This document shows, one piece after another, positions 11,406 through 23,193 of a DNA stretch of 64,000 nt. Position 1 is the stretch's first letter. Each line of letters opens with the position of its first letter. Source of the DNA: Clarkia xantiana subsp. parviflora. Its lineage: Eukaryota > Streptophyta > Magnoliopsida > Myrtales > Onagraceae. The notes under the pieces are model-generated. The model was not told the DNA's origin. It saw nothing but the letters and a program-made list of their open reading frames with translations, and did not search any database. Both the position numbers and the translations under genes were made by a program. The stretch lies in assembly GCA_036873135.1 (NCBI GenBank), contig JAPTYO010000009.1, forward strand, positions 26,867,756-26,931,755. The letters run 5' to 3'.

Positions 11406-12110
11406 GTTGTCATTGCGGTATATAAGTTGATTGTGCACATAGCTTGATAGCTTTGTGTTGTCAGCATCTTCTAGAGATAGACGCCTATATTATGAATGGA
11501 GAAATAAACTCCTTGTTGGTGTAGATGACAAATGTGTTGGCGTTGTGTACCATAAATCCCTTCTTGCATACAATGCTTAGCTTGTATTGTTGAAGTAGAT
11601 TTTTGTGCATAGGTTACTACTTGGCATAATTCCTGAGTAGTAATCGTAGTGTAACATGTACCTACGAGTAGAGTTGCTTTTATTAGATAGTCGCAATTTT
11701 TATAAGTTTGCAAAAGTATGAAGTCATGAAACTTTCTTTTTAGTTATGCATGAAGTAAAGGAATTTGATACAAGGATTCCTTGTTTTTGTAAGAAACTTC
11801 CCTGTTTTTGGTTCCATGATGACGTCTTGATGTAGTCGTCAATATGAGTATGTTGTTGTTGATAAGCGTTGTCATAACGCGTAATAGATTTTGCTTGCAC
11901 ATGGCATAGTTTCTTGGATTATTGAAGTAGATAATATGCGCGTGGTTTTGTTGCTTCGCGTTTAATCCAAAAAACAGCGTGCAAGAGATAAGTATGTACC
12001 TACAAACGTAGATTGACTTTATTAGATACTTGCGTGTATTTACATTGATTATACTAGAAGTAGTAGGAATGCGCAAAGTAATCTAGAAAAGAGTTGTTTC
12101 TCCCATTTCG
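11406..12110. other. Non-coding internal DNA between the arrays and the gag-pro stop codon
   Basis: No gene seen. An autonomous element would encode reverse transcriptase here, but no YVDD/FIDD-type motif or RNase H motif is present in any frame. Confidence 0.6.
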
Positions 12111-15100
12111 TCATGGCTGGTTTGATGATGATGTCGCGTAGTTGGTTGCACCAAATCGCCTTAGTACACCTAGCCTGATGCATTCTTCGATTTCCCAGTT
12201 TAATGGTGGACACTTGTTTGTGTTATGCCCCCAAGTTTTATGGTACTTGCACCATTCTTTGATGTCATTGCCCAAGAAAGCTGTCTCCGAGGCAAGCGGA
12301 CTTGGGAGCTTGTTCTCTAGCAGGTTGACGTAAATGTCTTCTGCCACCGTGTTTAGCGGTGTGAAGATGTTGTTGATACCAAAGCTTGCGCCTTCCTGAT
12401 TGTTCGTTTTTGCTTGAACACCTTTGTCCCAACTGAGGGGTGTACCCCTCCTCAGTTCTTGCTCGCAAGAGATTGCTGTCTCAAGCTTTTCCTTTAAATC
12501 TGCCATGGTCCTTGTTGTTTGCCATCCATGTGTTCGTCCGAAGAAAAGGAAAGATCTGACGTTCATATTTGCGTAGAACACGCTTATCACATCTTCTCTT
12601 GTTGCTTTCGCGTTTGAGGCATTGGAGGCGAACCTGGTGAAGTATTCTGAGATTGACTCGTTTTCTCCCTGCTGAACGAGCCAAATCTGTTGCCATGGTG
12701 ATAACTGGATGCTTTCTTGCGGTTTCCAGATTGTAATGGCTTGTTCCATTGGTTGCTTCTTTCTGTCATCAACTATCTTCTGCCTTTTGAAGGAATTTAC
12801 CATGGCCACATGGTATTGGTTCTTTGCTCTCAAGGCATTGACGTAGCAACGCCTTGCAGTTATCTGATCACCCAGCACTTCTCCAATCCCATGCTCTGTC
12901 GGGAACTTCATCTTTTGGTGGACGGTGGAGGGCACGATCACATAAGGATTGATCGTTGTTCGTCCCAAGATTCCGTTGTAGGCTCCAAGGGATTCTACAA
13001 CTACAAAAGTGATGTTGATATGCAATGCTCTCCACCCCTGGCCAAGGATGACCGGAAGTGTGATTGTGCCCAAGGGCTGTGTAGCTGCTCCTGCGAAGCT
13101 AACCAATGAGAAGGTTCCTGGGGACAAGTCCCTGACAGATTTTCCTAGTTGCTCCAGGACTTTGATGTGTAGAATGTCGGCAGAACTTCCACCATCCACG
13201 AGAATTCTTTTCACATCGTACCCGTCGATGTCCATGGTAATAACTAAAGCATCGTCGTGGGGATAAACGATATGCTTCAGGTCTTCTCTGGAGAATTCGA
13301 TTACTGTGTCTTCTTGTTCGGGTTGCTTGCGCTTTCCATACTTCGGCAGTGTGACTGCTTGAGATGCATAAATGTCCCGAGCATTTGATATGTGTCCTCC
13401 AGCGGCAGGCCCTCCATGTATGACATTGATTACCCCTCGCTTGGCTGGCGGAGGGTTGTCATGAACTTTCTCTTTTCCCTTGCTTGTTCTTTTAGACGAC
13501 TCTGGGTGAGTCTTTCTTGAGGGGCTGTTGCCTTGGTCCACAAATTGCTTTAACTCACCCTTGAGGATGAAGTTGTTGATCCGAAAGCGTAGACTGATGC
13601 AGCTATCAGTCTCGTGGCCAAAAACTTCGTGGTTTTCACACCACTTCTCTTTGTCGCTTCCCATCTGGCCTTTCCTAAAGTTGTTTGGCTCCTTCCACAT
13701 ATTTGCGCTTTTCATTTCTCTCAAAATCACTGACAGCGGGGCGTTCAGAGGGATGCAGTCGGCGAGATTTACTTCTTTGGGCCTCTGAAAATCCCCTTGG
13801 AAAGGTCTTTTTGGCTGAGGCTGCCAATGTTTTCCTTGTTGGCTGCCTGGGTGTGGCTTTGGATTGTCTTTCGCCTTAGCTGCAGCAACTTTAGCCTTAT
13901 TCTGGCTTCTGAATCTCTCAAGGTCTATATACTCCTTAACTCTCGCGGCCAATTCTTCCATTGATTCTGCTGGGCGTTTCGCCATTTTCTCCGCTAAGGC
14001 GGTGCCTCTTCGGCCGAGGTTTCGGATAAAAGCGCGAACAATTTCTCCTTCGGTCAGGTTTCCCTGAATGTCAGAAATGTTCTGGTTGAAGCGGACGTAG
14101 TAGTCGGCAAGGGACTCTTCGTTCTGCTGTTGGACGTCGTCCAGAGCGTTTGCCCCTTTTAACAGTGTACGCTCACCCATGTATCGTCTGATGAATTTGG
14201 CTTTTAGATCCGCCCATGAAGTAATGCTCCCGCAAGGCAGTGAGAAGAACCAGTGTGCTGCAGTCCCGGCAAGAGTTTGTGAAAACGTCATTGCGAAATG
14301 ATGCGGGTTTTTGGTTCTTCCCAGCAAAGAGGCCTCGTGCTTTTGCACGTGTTCAATTGGGTCTCCTTTTCCCCGGTAAGGGTCTCCTCCTATTCGGTAC
14401 AGTGCGTCAGGGACGTGACTGTTCACCAAGTGCTCAGCAAACGGATGTGACGCCCCTTCTTCAAGAGCGTGCATACCCTTCATTTTGGCCTCCCTCATTT
14501 TCTTCTCTACCAGCTCCTCTAACATTTCAGCGGTGAATCCCTTTGCTGGTTCGGCGTAACCTGTTGAAGGTTTTGGCTGATCGTTATTTCGGTAGATGTC
14601 AGACTGATCCCTACTTGTGGCCTGATAAGGATCGTCTCTCATTGGTTGCTGCGGGTGGTAGAATGGGGGCTGCCTTTCGTTCCTCCATTGTTGAGCTCCT
14701 TGAAAAGGAGTGTATGACCGTGCAGGTTCATATCTCTCATGTTGGTGTCTGCCCTGGAAAGGGTTGCCATAGTGAGTAGTGTCTTGTGACATCTCTCGTG
14801 CTGGCGCAGCATGCTGTTGGTTGTTCGGAGGTGGCTGAGCTTCGTATCCTTGTGTTTTGAGATACTCGCGGAGTGCGATTAACTCTTCCAGCGCTGCCAT
14901 CATTGCTGGAGTGATGGTGGGCATCGGGTTTGCCCCCGCTCTCTGCTCGCCCTGAGGCATTTCTGTCTGAGACTCCTCTCCATGTGTTTCTGGCTCGAAA
15001 CCAGGCGGATGCGTGTGGTGTTTGTCCTTTGGCTCTCTGTACTGTGCGCTGGGCACAGTGTCGGTTGGTATGGATGAAGCTACGGAAGTAGCTCTTGGGA

Positions 15101-15233
15101 TGTGGGAGGGTCCCGACTGGCTCCCAGCTGGAGCTTGGCATCCTGTTCTTTTGTTTGCCGGTGACTTTCTGGGGCGCCCGGGCCTTTTCCTTGGGTTTTT
15201 GACCTCCTCGGGAGGGTTGTGATCACTTGCCAT
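12111..15233 (-). CDS. Gag-protease-Gag' polyprotein of a non-autonomous gypsy element
   Basis: One uninterrupted 1040-codon frame, starting 50 bp inside the 5' LTR. Residues 1-250 are Pro/Gln-rich. About 260-440 is a retrotransposon Gag (capsid) domain with DPIEHVQKHEASL and TAAHWFFSL. About 529-545 is a Cys/His motif, WCENHEVFGHETDSC. Around 681 is an aspartic-protease site, ILVDGGSSADIL, with the later ILGRTTINPY flap-side motif. The usual D-T/S-G reads D-G-G, which also occurs in some Tat-type proteases. About 850-915 repeats the C-terminal half of Gag (ESISEYFTRF against ESLADYYVRF), and about 992-1006 repeats the Cys/His motif (WCKYHKTWGHNTNKC). A capsid module after the protease is unusual. 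The frame is intact, so the protein may be functional in particle assembly. Confidence 0.85.
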   Translation of the reverse strand: MASDHNPPEEVKNPRKRPGRPRKSPANKRTGCQAPAGSQSGPSHIPRATSVASSIPTDTVPSAQYREPKDKHHTHPPGFEPETHGEESQTEMPQGEQRAGANPMPTITPAMMAALEELIALREYLKTQGYEAQPPPNNQQHAAPAREMSQDTTHYGNPFQGRHQHERYEPARSYTPFQGAQQWRNERQPPFYHPQQPMRDDPYQATSRDQSDIYRNNDQPKPSTGYAEPAKGFTAEMLEELVEKKMREAKMKGMHALEEGASHPFAEHLVNSHVPDALYRIGGDPYRGKGDPIEHVQKHEASLLGRTKNPHHFAMTFSQTLAGTAAHWFFSLPCGSITSWADLKAKFIRRYMGERTLLKGANALDDVQQQNEESLADYYVRFNQNISDIQGNLTEGEIVRAFIRNLGRRGTALAEKMAKRPAESMEELAARVKEYIDLERFRSQNKAKVAAAKAKDNPKPHPGSQQGKHWQPQPKRPFQGDFQRPKEVNLADCIPLNAPLSVILREMKSANMWKEPNNFRKGQMGSDKEKWCENHEVFGHETDSCISLRFRINNFILKGELKQFVDQGNSPSRKTHPESSKRTSKGKEKVHDNPPPAKRGVINVIHGGPAAGGHISNARDIYASQAVTLPKYGKRKQPEQEDTVIEFSREDLKHIVYPHDDALVITMDIDGYDVKRILVDGGSSADILHIKVLEQLGKSVRDLSPGTFSLVSFAGAATQPLGTITLPVILGQGWRALHINITFVVVESLGAYNGILGRTTINPYVIVPSTVHQKMKFPTEHGIGEVLGDQITARRCYVNALRAKNQYHVAMVNSFKRQKIVDDRKKQPMEQAITIWKPQESIQLSPWQQIWLVQQGENESISEYFTRFASNASNAKATREDVISVFYANMNVRSFLFFGRTHGWQTTRTMADLKEKLETAISCEQELRRGTPLSWDKGVQAKTNNQEGASFGINNIFTPLNTVAEDIYVNLLENKLPSPLASETAFLGNDIKEWCKYHKTWGHNTNKCPPLNWEIEECIRLGVLRRFGATNYATSSSNQP

Positions 15234-15258
15234 TGTTTCTGTGGTACTATAGCTTTTT

Positions 15259-15282
15259 GTTCGAATCGCGGAGACGGCGCCA
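15259..15282 (-). promoter_or_regulatory. Primer-binding site for a tRNA
   Basis: One base inside the 5' LTR. The + strand reads like the 3' end of a tRNA: T-loop TTCGAAT, stem CGCGG, acceptor strand AGACGGC, discriminator G, then CCA. The minus strand TGGCGCCG is thus complementary over about 24 nt. I do not assign the isoacceptor. Confidence 0.75.
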
Positions 15283-15283
15283 A

Positions 15284-16319
15284 TGTTGCGTCCGGGACGA
15301 CTGAGGTCACGGGGACGCGTCGGTTTGTGTAATTGTGCGGGCCGTAACCCTTCTATCAGGCGGAGGTTGGGCCACTGACGAATGTCCGGACTTACTCCCG
15401 TGCGAGGTTTGTGTCTCGGATCGGCTGTGACTCGGTACGGATATGACCCGGTACGGATGTGACTCGGTACGGATGTGACTTGGTACGGATGTGACCCGGT
15501 ACGGATGTGACTCAGGGCGGATGTGACTCAGGGCGGATGTGACTCAGGGCGGATGTGACTCAGGGCGTCGGAACCTGCACTAAGGACCAATGCTAGCACG
15601 GAGAGGGGGGGTGGTGCTAGCGGAGCCCTCTCCGATGCCTAAGTTACTATAATGGCAAAAAGGTAATTTCTAGAGAGAGAGAATTCTAGAGAGAAGTCAG
15701 AGCTCAAAATACCAAAGTTGGGCAAATGAGAGAGTGAGTGAAAATGGGTGGCCAAGGCCTCCTATTTATAGAATTCCTTGAGACCGGACCCGGTTTTAGA
15801 GCGGTTCGACGACGGTTCAAGGAGATAAACGGGAACCGTCATCCACATTGGTAATGCACGAACTTGACTTCTCTACACGTAACGGCGATCGCGGGTACGG
15901 TAATAGCGCGATACTCGTAAGGCAATCCGGACCTCGTCGAACTTGGGCAATTCGGCGAGGTCCGAATTGTCACGCAACCCGGACATCCGGGTTGCGGGCA
16001 ATCCGGAGGTCCGGATTGCCGCAACCCGGAGGTCCGGGTTGTTGCAACCCGGAGGTCCGGGTTGCTGCAACCCGGAGGTCCGGGTTGCTGCAGCCCGGAC
16101 ATCCGGGTTGCTGCAGCCCAGACGTCCGGGTTGCTGCAACCCGGACCTCCGGGTTGCTTTATGCAACCCGGAGGTCCGGTCCGGACGCGCGTAAACGCGC
16201 CTCCGGACCGTTTTGATACCGTGGGAGGTGTTTTTCGGAGCCGAGATGTAATTTTTGACGTGTTTGCGAGGCCCGAAGTGTAAATACGAACCCGAATTGG
16301 ACATTTATCCATCACTTGC
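15284..16319 (-). repeat. 5' LTR of the non-autonomous gypsy element
   Basis: Same sequence as 6754-7789 at an offset of exactly 8530 bp, with two substitutions, both in the palindrome array. TATA box at 15761-15770, palindromes at 15974-16186, 16-bp repeats at 15428-15566. Confidence 0.8.
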
Positions 16320-16876
16320 CCCCGAGTCAAGAAACGGTTTAGAACCTTTCTTGACTCTATTTTAAGTTTGGATACTTGTCCAATTTGAGTCTGACGCTAA
16401 CCTTTTAATTTTGATCGTCGGTCGGGTGCAGACATCTCGATTCCGTCCGTCGCTTGATTTTTCGGCCGAACGACTTTATTCCCTGTCACTATGGTTAGTG
16501 CGATGGGAAATACATATATGACGTGCAAGCATGGTTATTGTCGGAGACATGAGCAAGTGGTAATGCACTTATGCAAGAATGCGTCTATCAACATGTAAGT
16601 ATGAATAAAGGACGTGGCAAGATCGTAATTACGTAAATCAAGAAAATAGAAATCGTATGTTTCTAAAATGACTAAGTGATTACCGAATCTTGGATCATGC
16701 GATTGCAACATACACCCATGATGATTGACTTGACACGCGCGATGATATTGATGCACGCGTTGACGTTGATACACGCGTTGACGTTAACGGTTGAATGTTA
16801 GGTAGAGATTATTGGTTGTTTCCTGCAAGTATGCTAAAACACTTAAAAAATATTAAGCGATGTCTAATGTTTGTTA
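16320..16876 (-). repeat. Extra copy of element tail upstream of the 5' LTR
   Basis: Matches 7790-8346, including the purine tract and the internal DNA next to the 3' LTR, with one substitution (7839/16369). An ordinary insertion should show host DNA here. The copy ends at TTTGTTA and is followed by a repeat of the preceding 20 bp that runs into satellite through the shared ATGTC. Confidence 0.8.
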
Positions 16877-16889
16877 AAAAATATTAAGC

Positions 16890-19800
16890 GATGTCCAATT
16901 TGAATGTACCTATGGTTGTGGTTTAAGGTTTATAAATATGGATAAGGTTTACAGTGAATGTTGGTGAGGGGTTTGTGGTTTCAACTAAACACAGTTTGTT
17001 AATAAAATGTAATTAATTATTTTATAATATTTAATTTTATTTGTATATAATAAATAGGAACTTAGTTTATTATAGTTGCATTATAATTATATTCCCTACA
17101 TTTATTTAAATATCTAAATGTCCAATTTGATTGTAACTATGGTTGTGGTTTAATGTTTATAAATATGGATAAGGTTTACAGTGAATGTTGGTGAGGGGTT
17201 TGTGGTTTTAACTAAACACAGTTTGTTAATAAAATGTAATTAATTATTTTATAATATTTAATTTTATTTGTATATAATAAATAGGAACTTAGTTTATTAT
17301 AGTTGCATTATAATTATTTTCCCTACATTTAATTAAATATCTAAATGTCCAATTTGAATGTACCTATGGTTGTGGTTTAAGGTTTATAAATATGGATAAG
17401 GTTTACAGTGAATGTTGGTGAGGGGTTTGTGGTTTTAACTAAACACAGTTTGTTAATAAAATGTAATTAATTATTTTATAATATTTAATTTTATTTGTAT
17501 ATAATAAATAGGAACTTAGTTTATTATAGTTGCATTCTAATTATATTCCGTACATTTAATTAAATATCTAAATGTCCAATTTGATTGTAACTATGGTTGT
17601 GGTTTAAGGTTTATAAATATGGATAAGGTTTACAGCGAATGTTTGTGAGGGGTTTGTGGTTTCAACTAAACACAGTTTGTTAATAAAATGTAATTATTTA
17701 TTTTATAATATTTAATTTTATTTGTATATAATAAATAGGAACTTAGTTTATTATAGTTGCATTATAATTATATTCCCTACATTTAATTAAATATCTAAAT
17801 GTCCAATTTGATTGTAACTATGGTTGTGGTTTAAGGTTTATAAATATGGATAAGGTTTACAGTGAATGTTGGTGAGGGGTTTGTGGTTTCAACTAAACAC
17901 AGTTTGTTAATAAAATGTAATTATTTATTTTATAATATTTAATTTTATTTGTATATAATAAATAGGAACTTAGTTTATTATAGTTGCATTATAATTATAT
18001 TCCCTACATTTAATTAAATATCTAAATGTCCAATTTGATTGTAACTATGGTTGTGGTTTAAGGTTTATAAATATGGATAAGGTTTACAGTGAATTTTGGT
18101 GAGGGGTTTGTGGTTTCAACTAAACACAGTTTGTTAATAAAATGTAATTATTTATTTTATAATATTTAATTTTATTTGTAGATAATAAATAGGAACTTAG
18201 TTTATTATAGTTGCATTATAATTATATTCCCTACATTTAATTAAATATCTAAATGTCCAATTTGATTGTAACTATGGTTGTGGTTTAAGGTTTATAAATA
18301 TGGATAAGGTTTACAGTGAATGTTGGTGAGGGGTTTGTGGTTTCAACTAAACACAGTTTGTTAATAAAATGTAATTAATTATTTTATAATATTTAATTTT
18401 ATTTGTATATAATAAATAGGAACTTAGTTTATTATAGTTGCATTATAATTATTTTCCCTACATTTAATTAAATATCTAAATGTCCAATTTGAATGTACCT
18501 ATGGTTGTGGTTTAAGGTTTATAAATATGGATAAGGTTTACAGTGAATGTTGGTGAGGGGTTTGTGGTTTCAACAAAACACGGTTTGTTAATAAAATGTA
18601 ATTATTTATTTTATAATATTTAATTTTATTTGTATATAATAAATAGGAACTTAGTTTATTATATTTGCATTATAATTATATTCCCTACATTTATTTAAAT
18701 ATCTAAATGTCCAATTTGATTGTAACTATGGTTATGGTTTAATGTTTATAAATATGGATAAGGTTTACAGTGAATGTTGGTGAGGGGTTTGTGGTTTTAA
18801 CTAAACACAGTTTGTTAATAAAATGTAATTAATTATTTTATAATATTTAATTTTATTTGTATATAATAAATAGGAACTTAGTTTATTATAGTTGCATTAT
18901 AATTATTTTCCCTACATTTAATTAAATATCTAAATGTCCAATTTGAATGTACCTATGGTTGTGGTTTAAGGTTTATAAATATGGATAAGGTTTACAGTGA
19001 ATGTTGGTGAGGGGTTTGTGGTTTCAACTAAACACAGTTTGTTAATAAAACGTAATTATTTATTTTATAATATTTAATTTTATTTGTATATAATAAATAG
19101 GAACTTAGTTTATTATAGTTGCATTATAATTATATTCCCTACATTTAATTAAATATCTAAATGTCCAATTTGATTGTAACTATGGTTGTGGTTTAAGGTT
19201 TATAAATATGGATAAGGTTTACAGTGAATGTTGGTGAGGGGTTTGTGGTTTCAACTAAACACAGTTTGTTAATAAAATGTAATTATTTATTTTATAATAT
19301 TTAATTTTATTTGTATATAATAAATAGGAACTTAGTTTATTATAGTTGCATTATAATTATATTCCCTACATTTAATTAAATATCTAAATGTCCAATTTGA
19401 TTGTAACTATGGTTGTGGTTTAAGGTTTATAAATATGGATAAGGTTTACAGTGAATGTTGGTGAGGGGTTTGTGGTTTCAACTAAACACAGTTTGTTAAT
19501 AAAATGTAATTATTTATTTTATAATATTTAATTTTATTTGTAGATAATAAATAGGAACTTAGTTTATTATAGTTGCATTATAATTATATTCCCTACATTT
19601 AATTAAATATCTAAATGTCCAATTTGATTATAACTATGGTTGTGGTTTAAGGTTTATAAATATGGATAAGGTTTACAGTGAATGTTGGTGAGGGGTTTGT
19701 GGTTTCAACTAAACACAGTTTGTTAATAAAATGTAATTAATTATTTTATAATATTTAATTTTATTTGTATATAATAAATAGGAACTTAGTTTATTATAGT

Positions 19801-22800
19801 TGCATTATAATTATTTTCCCTACATTTAATTAAATATCTAAATGTCCAATTTGAATGTACCTATGGTTGTGGTTTAAGGTTTATAAATATGGATAAGGTT
19901 TACAGTGAATGTTGGTGAGGGGTTTGTGGTTTCAACTAAACACGGTTTGTTAATAAAATGTAATTATTTATTTTATAATATTTAATTTTATTTGTATATA
20001 ATAAATAGGAACTTAGTTTATTATATTTGCATTATAATTATATTCCCTACATTTAATTAAATATCTAAATGTCCAATTTGATTGTAACTATGGTTGTGGT
20101 TAAAGGTTTATAAATATGGATAAGGTTTACAGTGAATGTTGGTGAGGGGTTGTGGTTTCAACTAAACACAGTTTGTTAATAAAATGTAATTATTTATTTT
20201 TATAATATTTAATTATATTTGTATATAATAAATAGGAACTTAGTTTATTATAATTGCATTATAATTATATTCCTACATTTAATTAAATATCTAATGTCCA
20301 ATTTGATTGTAACTATGGTTGTGGTTTAAGGTTTATAAATATGGATAAGGTTTACAGTGAATGTTGGTGAGGGGTTTGTGGTTTCAACTAAACACAGTTT
20401 GTTAATAAAATGTAATTATTTATTTTATAATATTTAATTTTATTTGTATATAATAAATAGGAACTTAGTTTATTATAGTTGCATTATAATTATATTCCCA
20501 ACATTTAATTAAATATCTAAATGTCCAATTTGATTGTAACTATGGTTGTTGTTTAAGGTTTATAAATATGGATAAGGTTTACATTGAATGTTGGTGAAGG
20601 GTTTGTGGTTTCAACTAAACACAGTTTGTTAATAAAATATAATTATTTATTTTATAATATTTAATTTTATTTGTATATAATAAATAGGAACTTAGTTTAT
20701 TATAGTTGCATTATAATTATATTCCCTACATTTAATTAAATATCTAAATGTCCAATTTGATTGTAACTATGGTTGTGGTTTAAGGTTTATAAATATGGAT
20801 AAGGTTTACAGTGAATGTTGGTGAGGGGTTTGTGGTTTTAACTAAACACAGTTTGTTAATAAAATGTAATTATTTATTTTATAATATTTAATTTAATTTG
20901 TATATAATAAATAGGAACTTAGTTTATTATAGTTGCATTATAATTATATTCCCTACATTTAATTAAATGTCCAATTTGATTGTAACTATGGTTGTGGTTT
21001 AAGGTTTATAAATATGGATAAGATTTACAGTGAATGTTGGTGAGGGGTTTGTGGTTTCAACTAAACACAGTTTGTTAATAAAATGTAATTATTTATTTTA
21101 TAATATTTAATTTTATTTGTATATAATAAATAGGAACTTAGTTTATTATAGTTGCATTATAATTATATTCCCTACATTTAATTAAATATCTAAATGTCCA
21201 ATTTGATTGTAACTATGGTTGTAGTTTAAGGTTTATAAATATGGATAAGGTTTACAGTGAATGTTGGTGAGGGGTTTGTGGTTTCAACTAAACACAGTTT
21301 GTTAATAAAATGTAATTATTTATTTTATAATATTTAATTTTATTTGTAGATAATAAATAGGAACTTAGTTTATTATAGTTGCAGTATAATTATATTCCCT
21401 ACATTTAATTAAATATCTAAATGTCCAATTTGATTGTAACTATGGTTGTGGTTTAAGGTTTATAAATATGGATAAGGTTTACAGTGAATGTTGGTGAGGG
21501 GTTTGTGGTTTCAACTAAACACAGTTTGTTAATAAAATTCAATTAATTATTTTATAATATTTAATTTTATTTGTATATAATAAATAGGAACTTAGTTTAT
21601 TATAGTTGCATTATAATTATTTTCCCTACATTTAATTAAATATCTAAATGTCCAATTTGAATGTACCTATGGTTGTGGTTTAAGGTTTATAAATATGGAT
21701 AAGGTTTACAGTGAATGTTGGTGAGGGGTTTGTGGTTTCAACTAAACACGGTTTGTTAATAAAATGTAATTATTTATTTTATAATATTTAATTTTATTTG
21801 TATATAATAAATAGGAACTTAGTTTATTATATTTGCATTATAATTATATTCCCTACATTTAATTAAATATCTAAATGTCCAATTTGATTGTAACTATGGT
21901 TGTGGTTTAAGGTTTATAAATATGGATAAGGTTTACAGTGAATGTTGGTGAGGGGTTGTGGTTTCAACTAAACACAGTTTGTTAATAAAATGTAATTATT
22001 TATTTTATAATATTTAATTATATTTGTATATAATAAATAGGAACTTAGTTTATTATAATTACATTATAATTATATTCCTACATTTAATTAAATATCTAAT
22101 GTCCAATTTTATTGTAACTATGGTTGTGGTTTAAGGTTTATAAATATGGATAAGGTTTACAGTGAATGTTGGTGAGGGGTTTGTGGTTTCAACTAAACAC
22201 AGTTTGTTAATAAAATGTTATTAATTATTTTATAATATTTAATTTTATTTGTATATAATAAATAGGAACTTAGTTTATTATAGTTGCATTATAATTATAT
22301 TCCCTACATTTAATTAAATATCTAAATGTCCAATTTGATTGTAAATATGGTTGTGGTTTAAGGTTTATAAATATGGATAAGGTTTACAGTGAATGTTGGA
22401 GAGGGGTTTGTGGTTTTAACTAAACACAGTTTGTTAATAAAATGTAATTATTTATTTTATAATATTTAATTTTATTTGTATATAATAAATAGGAACTTAG
22501 TTTATTATAGTTGCATTATAATTATATTCCCTACATTTAATTAAATGTCCAATTTGATTGTAACTATGGTTGTGGTTTAAGGTTTATAAATATGGATAAG
22601 GTTTATAGTGAATGTTGGTGAGGGGTTTGTGGTTTCAACTAATCACAGTTTGTTAATAAAATGTAATTATTTATTTTATAATATTTAATTTTATTTGTAT
22701 ATAATAAATAGGAACTTAGTTTATTATAGTTGCATTATAATTATTTTCCCTACATTTAATTAAATATCTAAATGTCCAATTTGATTGTAACTATGGTTGT

Positions 22801-23010
22801 GGTTTAAGATTTATAAATATGGATAAGGTTTATAGTGAATGTTGGAGAGGGGTTAGTGGTTTCAACTAAACACAGTTAGTTAATAAAATGTAATTATTTA
22901 TTTTATTATATTTAAGTTTATTTGTATATAATAAATAGGAACTTAGTTTATTATAGTTGCATTATAATTATTTTCCCTACGTTTAATTAAATATCTAAAT
23001 GTCCAATTTG
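16890..23010. repeat. 227-bp satellite array, about 27 monomers
   Basis: Monomers contain TAGGAACTTAG, TGTCCAATTTG, GGTTTAAGG and AACACAGTTTG in fixed order. Two main types differ at GAATGTACC versus GATTGTAAC and at ATTTTCCC versus ATATTCCC. Marker variants show higher-order repeats: TGTAGATAAT occurs at about 18177, 19539 and 21345, spaced 1362 bp (six monomers) and 1806 bp (eight monomers less about 10 bp). Monomers near the right end carry more mutations, as expected at an array edge. No coding content. Confidence 0.95.
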
Positions 23011-23156
23011 ACTGTAATTTTATTACTCAGAATTTCATTGTAATTACATTTACAGACTGTGATTTGAACTTGTAGTATGAATTTATTATTCATGTGGTGC
23101 GTGTGTTAAAAATATATGTCCACATTTATAAGTCACATTATATATTACATTATAGT

Positions 23157-23193
<37 letters not shown>

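Larger units (their letters stand above)
6754..16876 (-). mobile_element. Non-autonomous Ty3/gypsy element (Gag-protease only)
   Basis: Read on minus: LTR 16319-15284, primer-binding site 15282-15259, Gag-PR ORF 15233-12111, about 4.3 kb of non-coding DNA with tandem arrays, purine tract at about 7802-7790, LTR 7789-6754. The two LTRs start TGATGG and end CGCAACA. They differ by only two substitutions (7586/16116 and 7590/16120), so insertion was recent. No reverse transcriptase, RNase H or integrase motif occurs in any frame, so it needs another element for mobilisation, as in TR-GAG-type elements. A further 557 bp at 16320-16876 duplicates the sequence next to the left LTR (7790-8346). The left edge cuts a satellite monomer; the same monomer continues on the right. 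Confidence 0.85.

Noticed and set aside
12717..15222. Plus-strand frames opposite gag-pro
   Set aside because: Shadows of the long minus-strand frame; no motif of their own.
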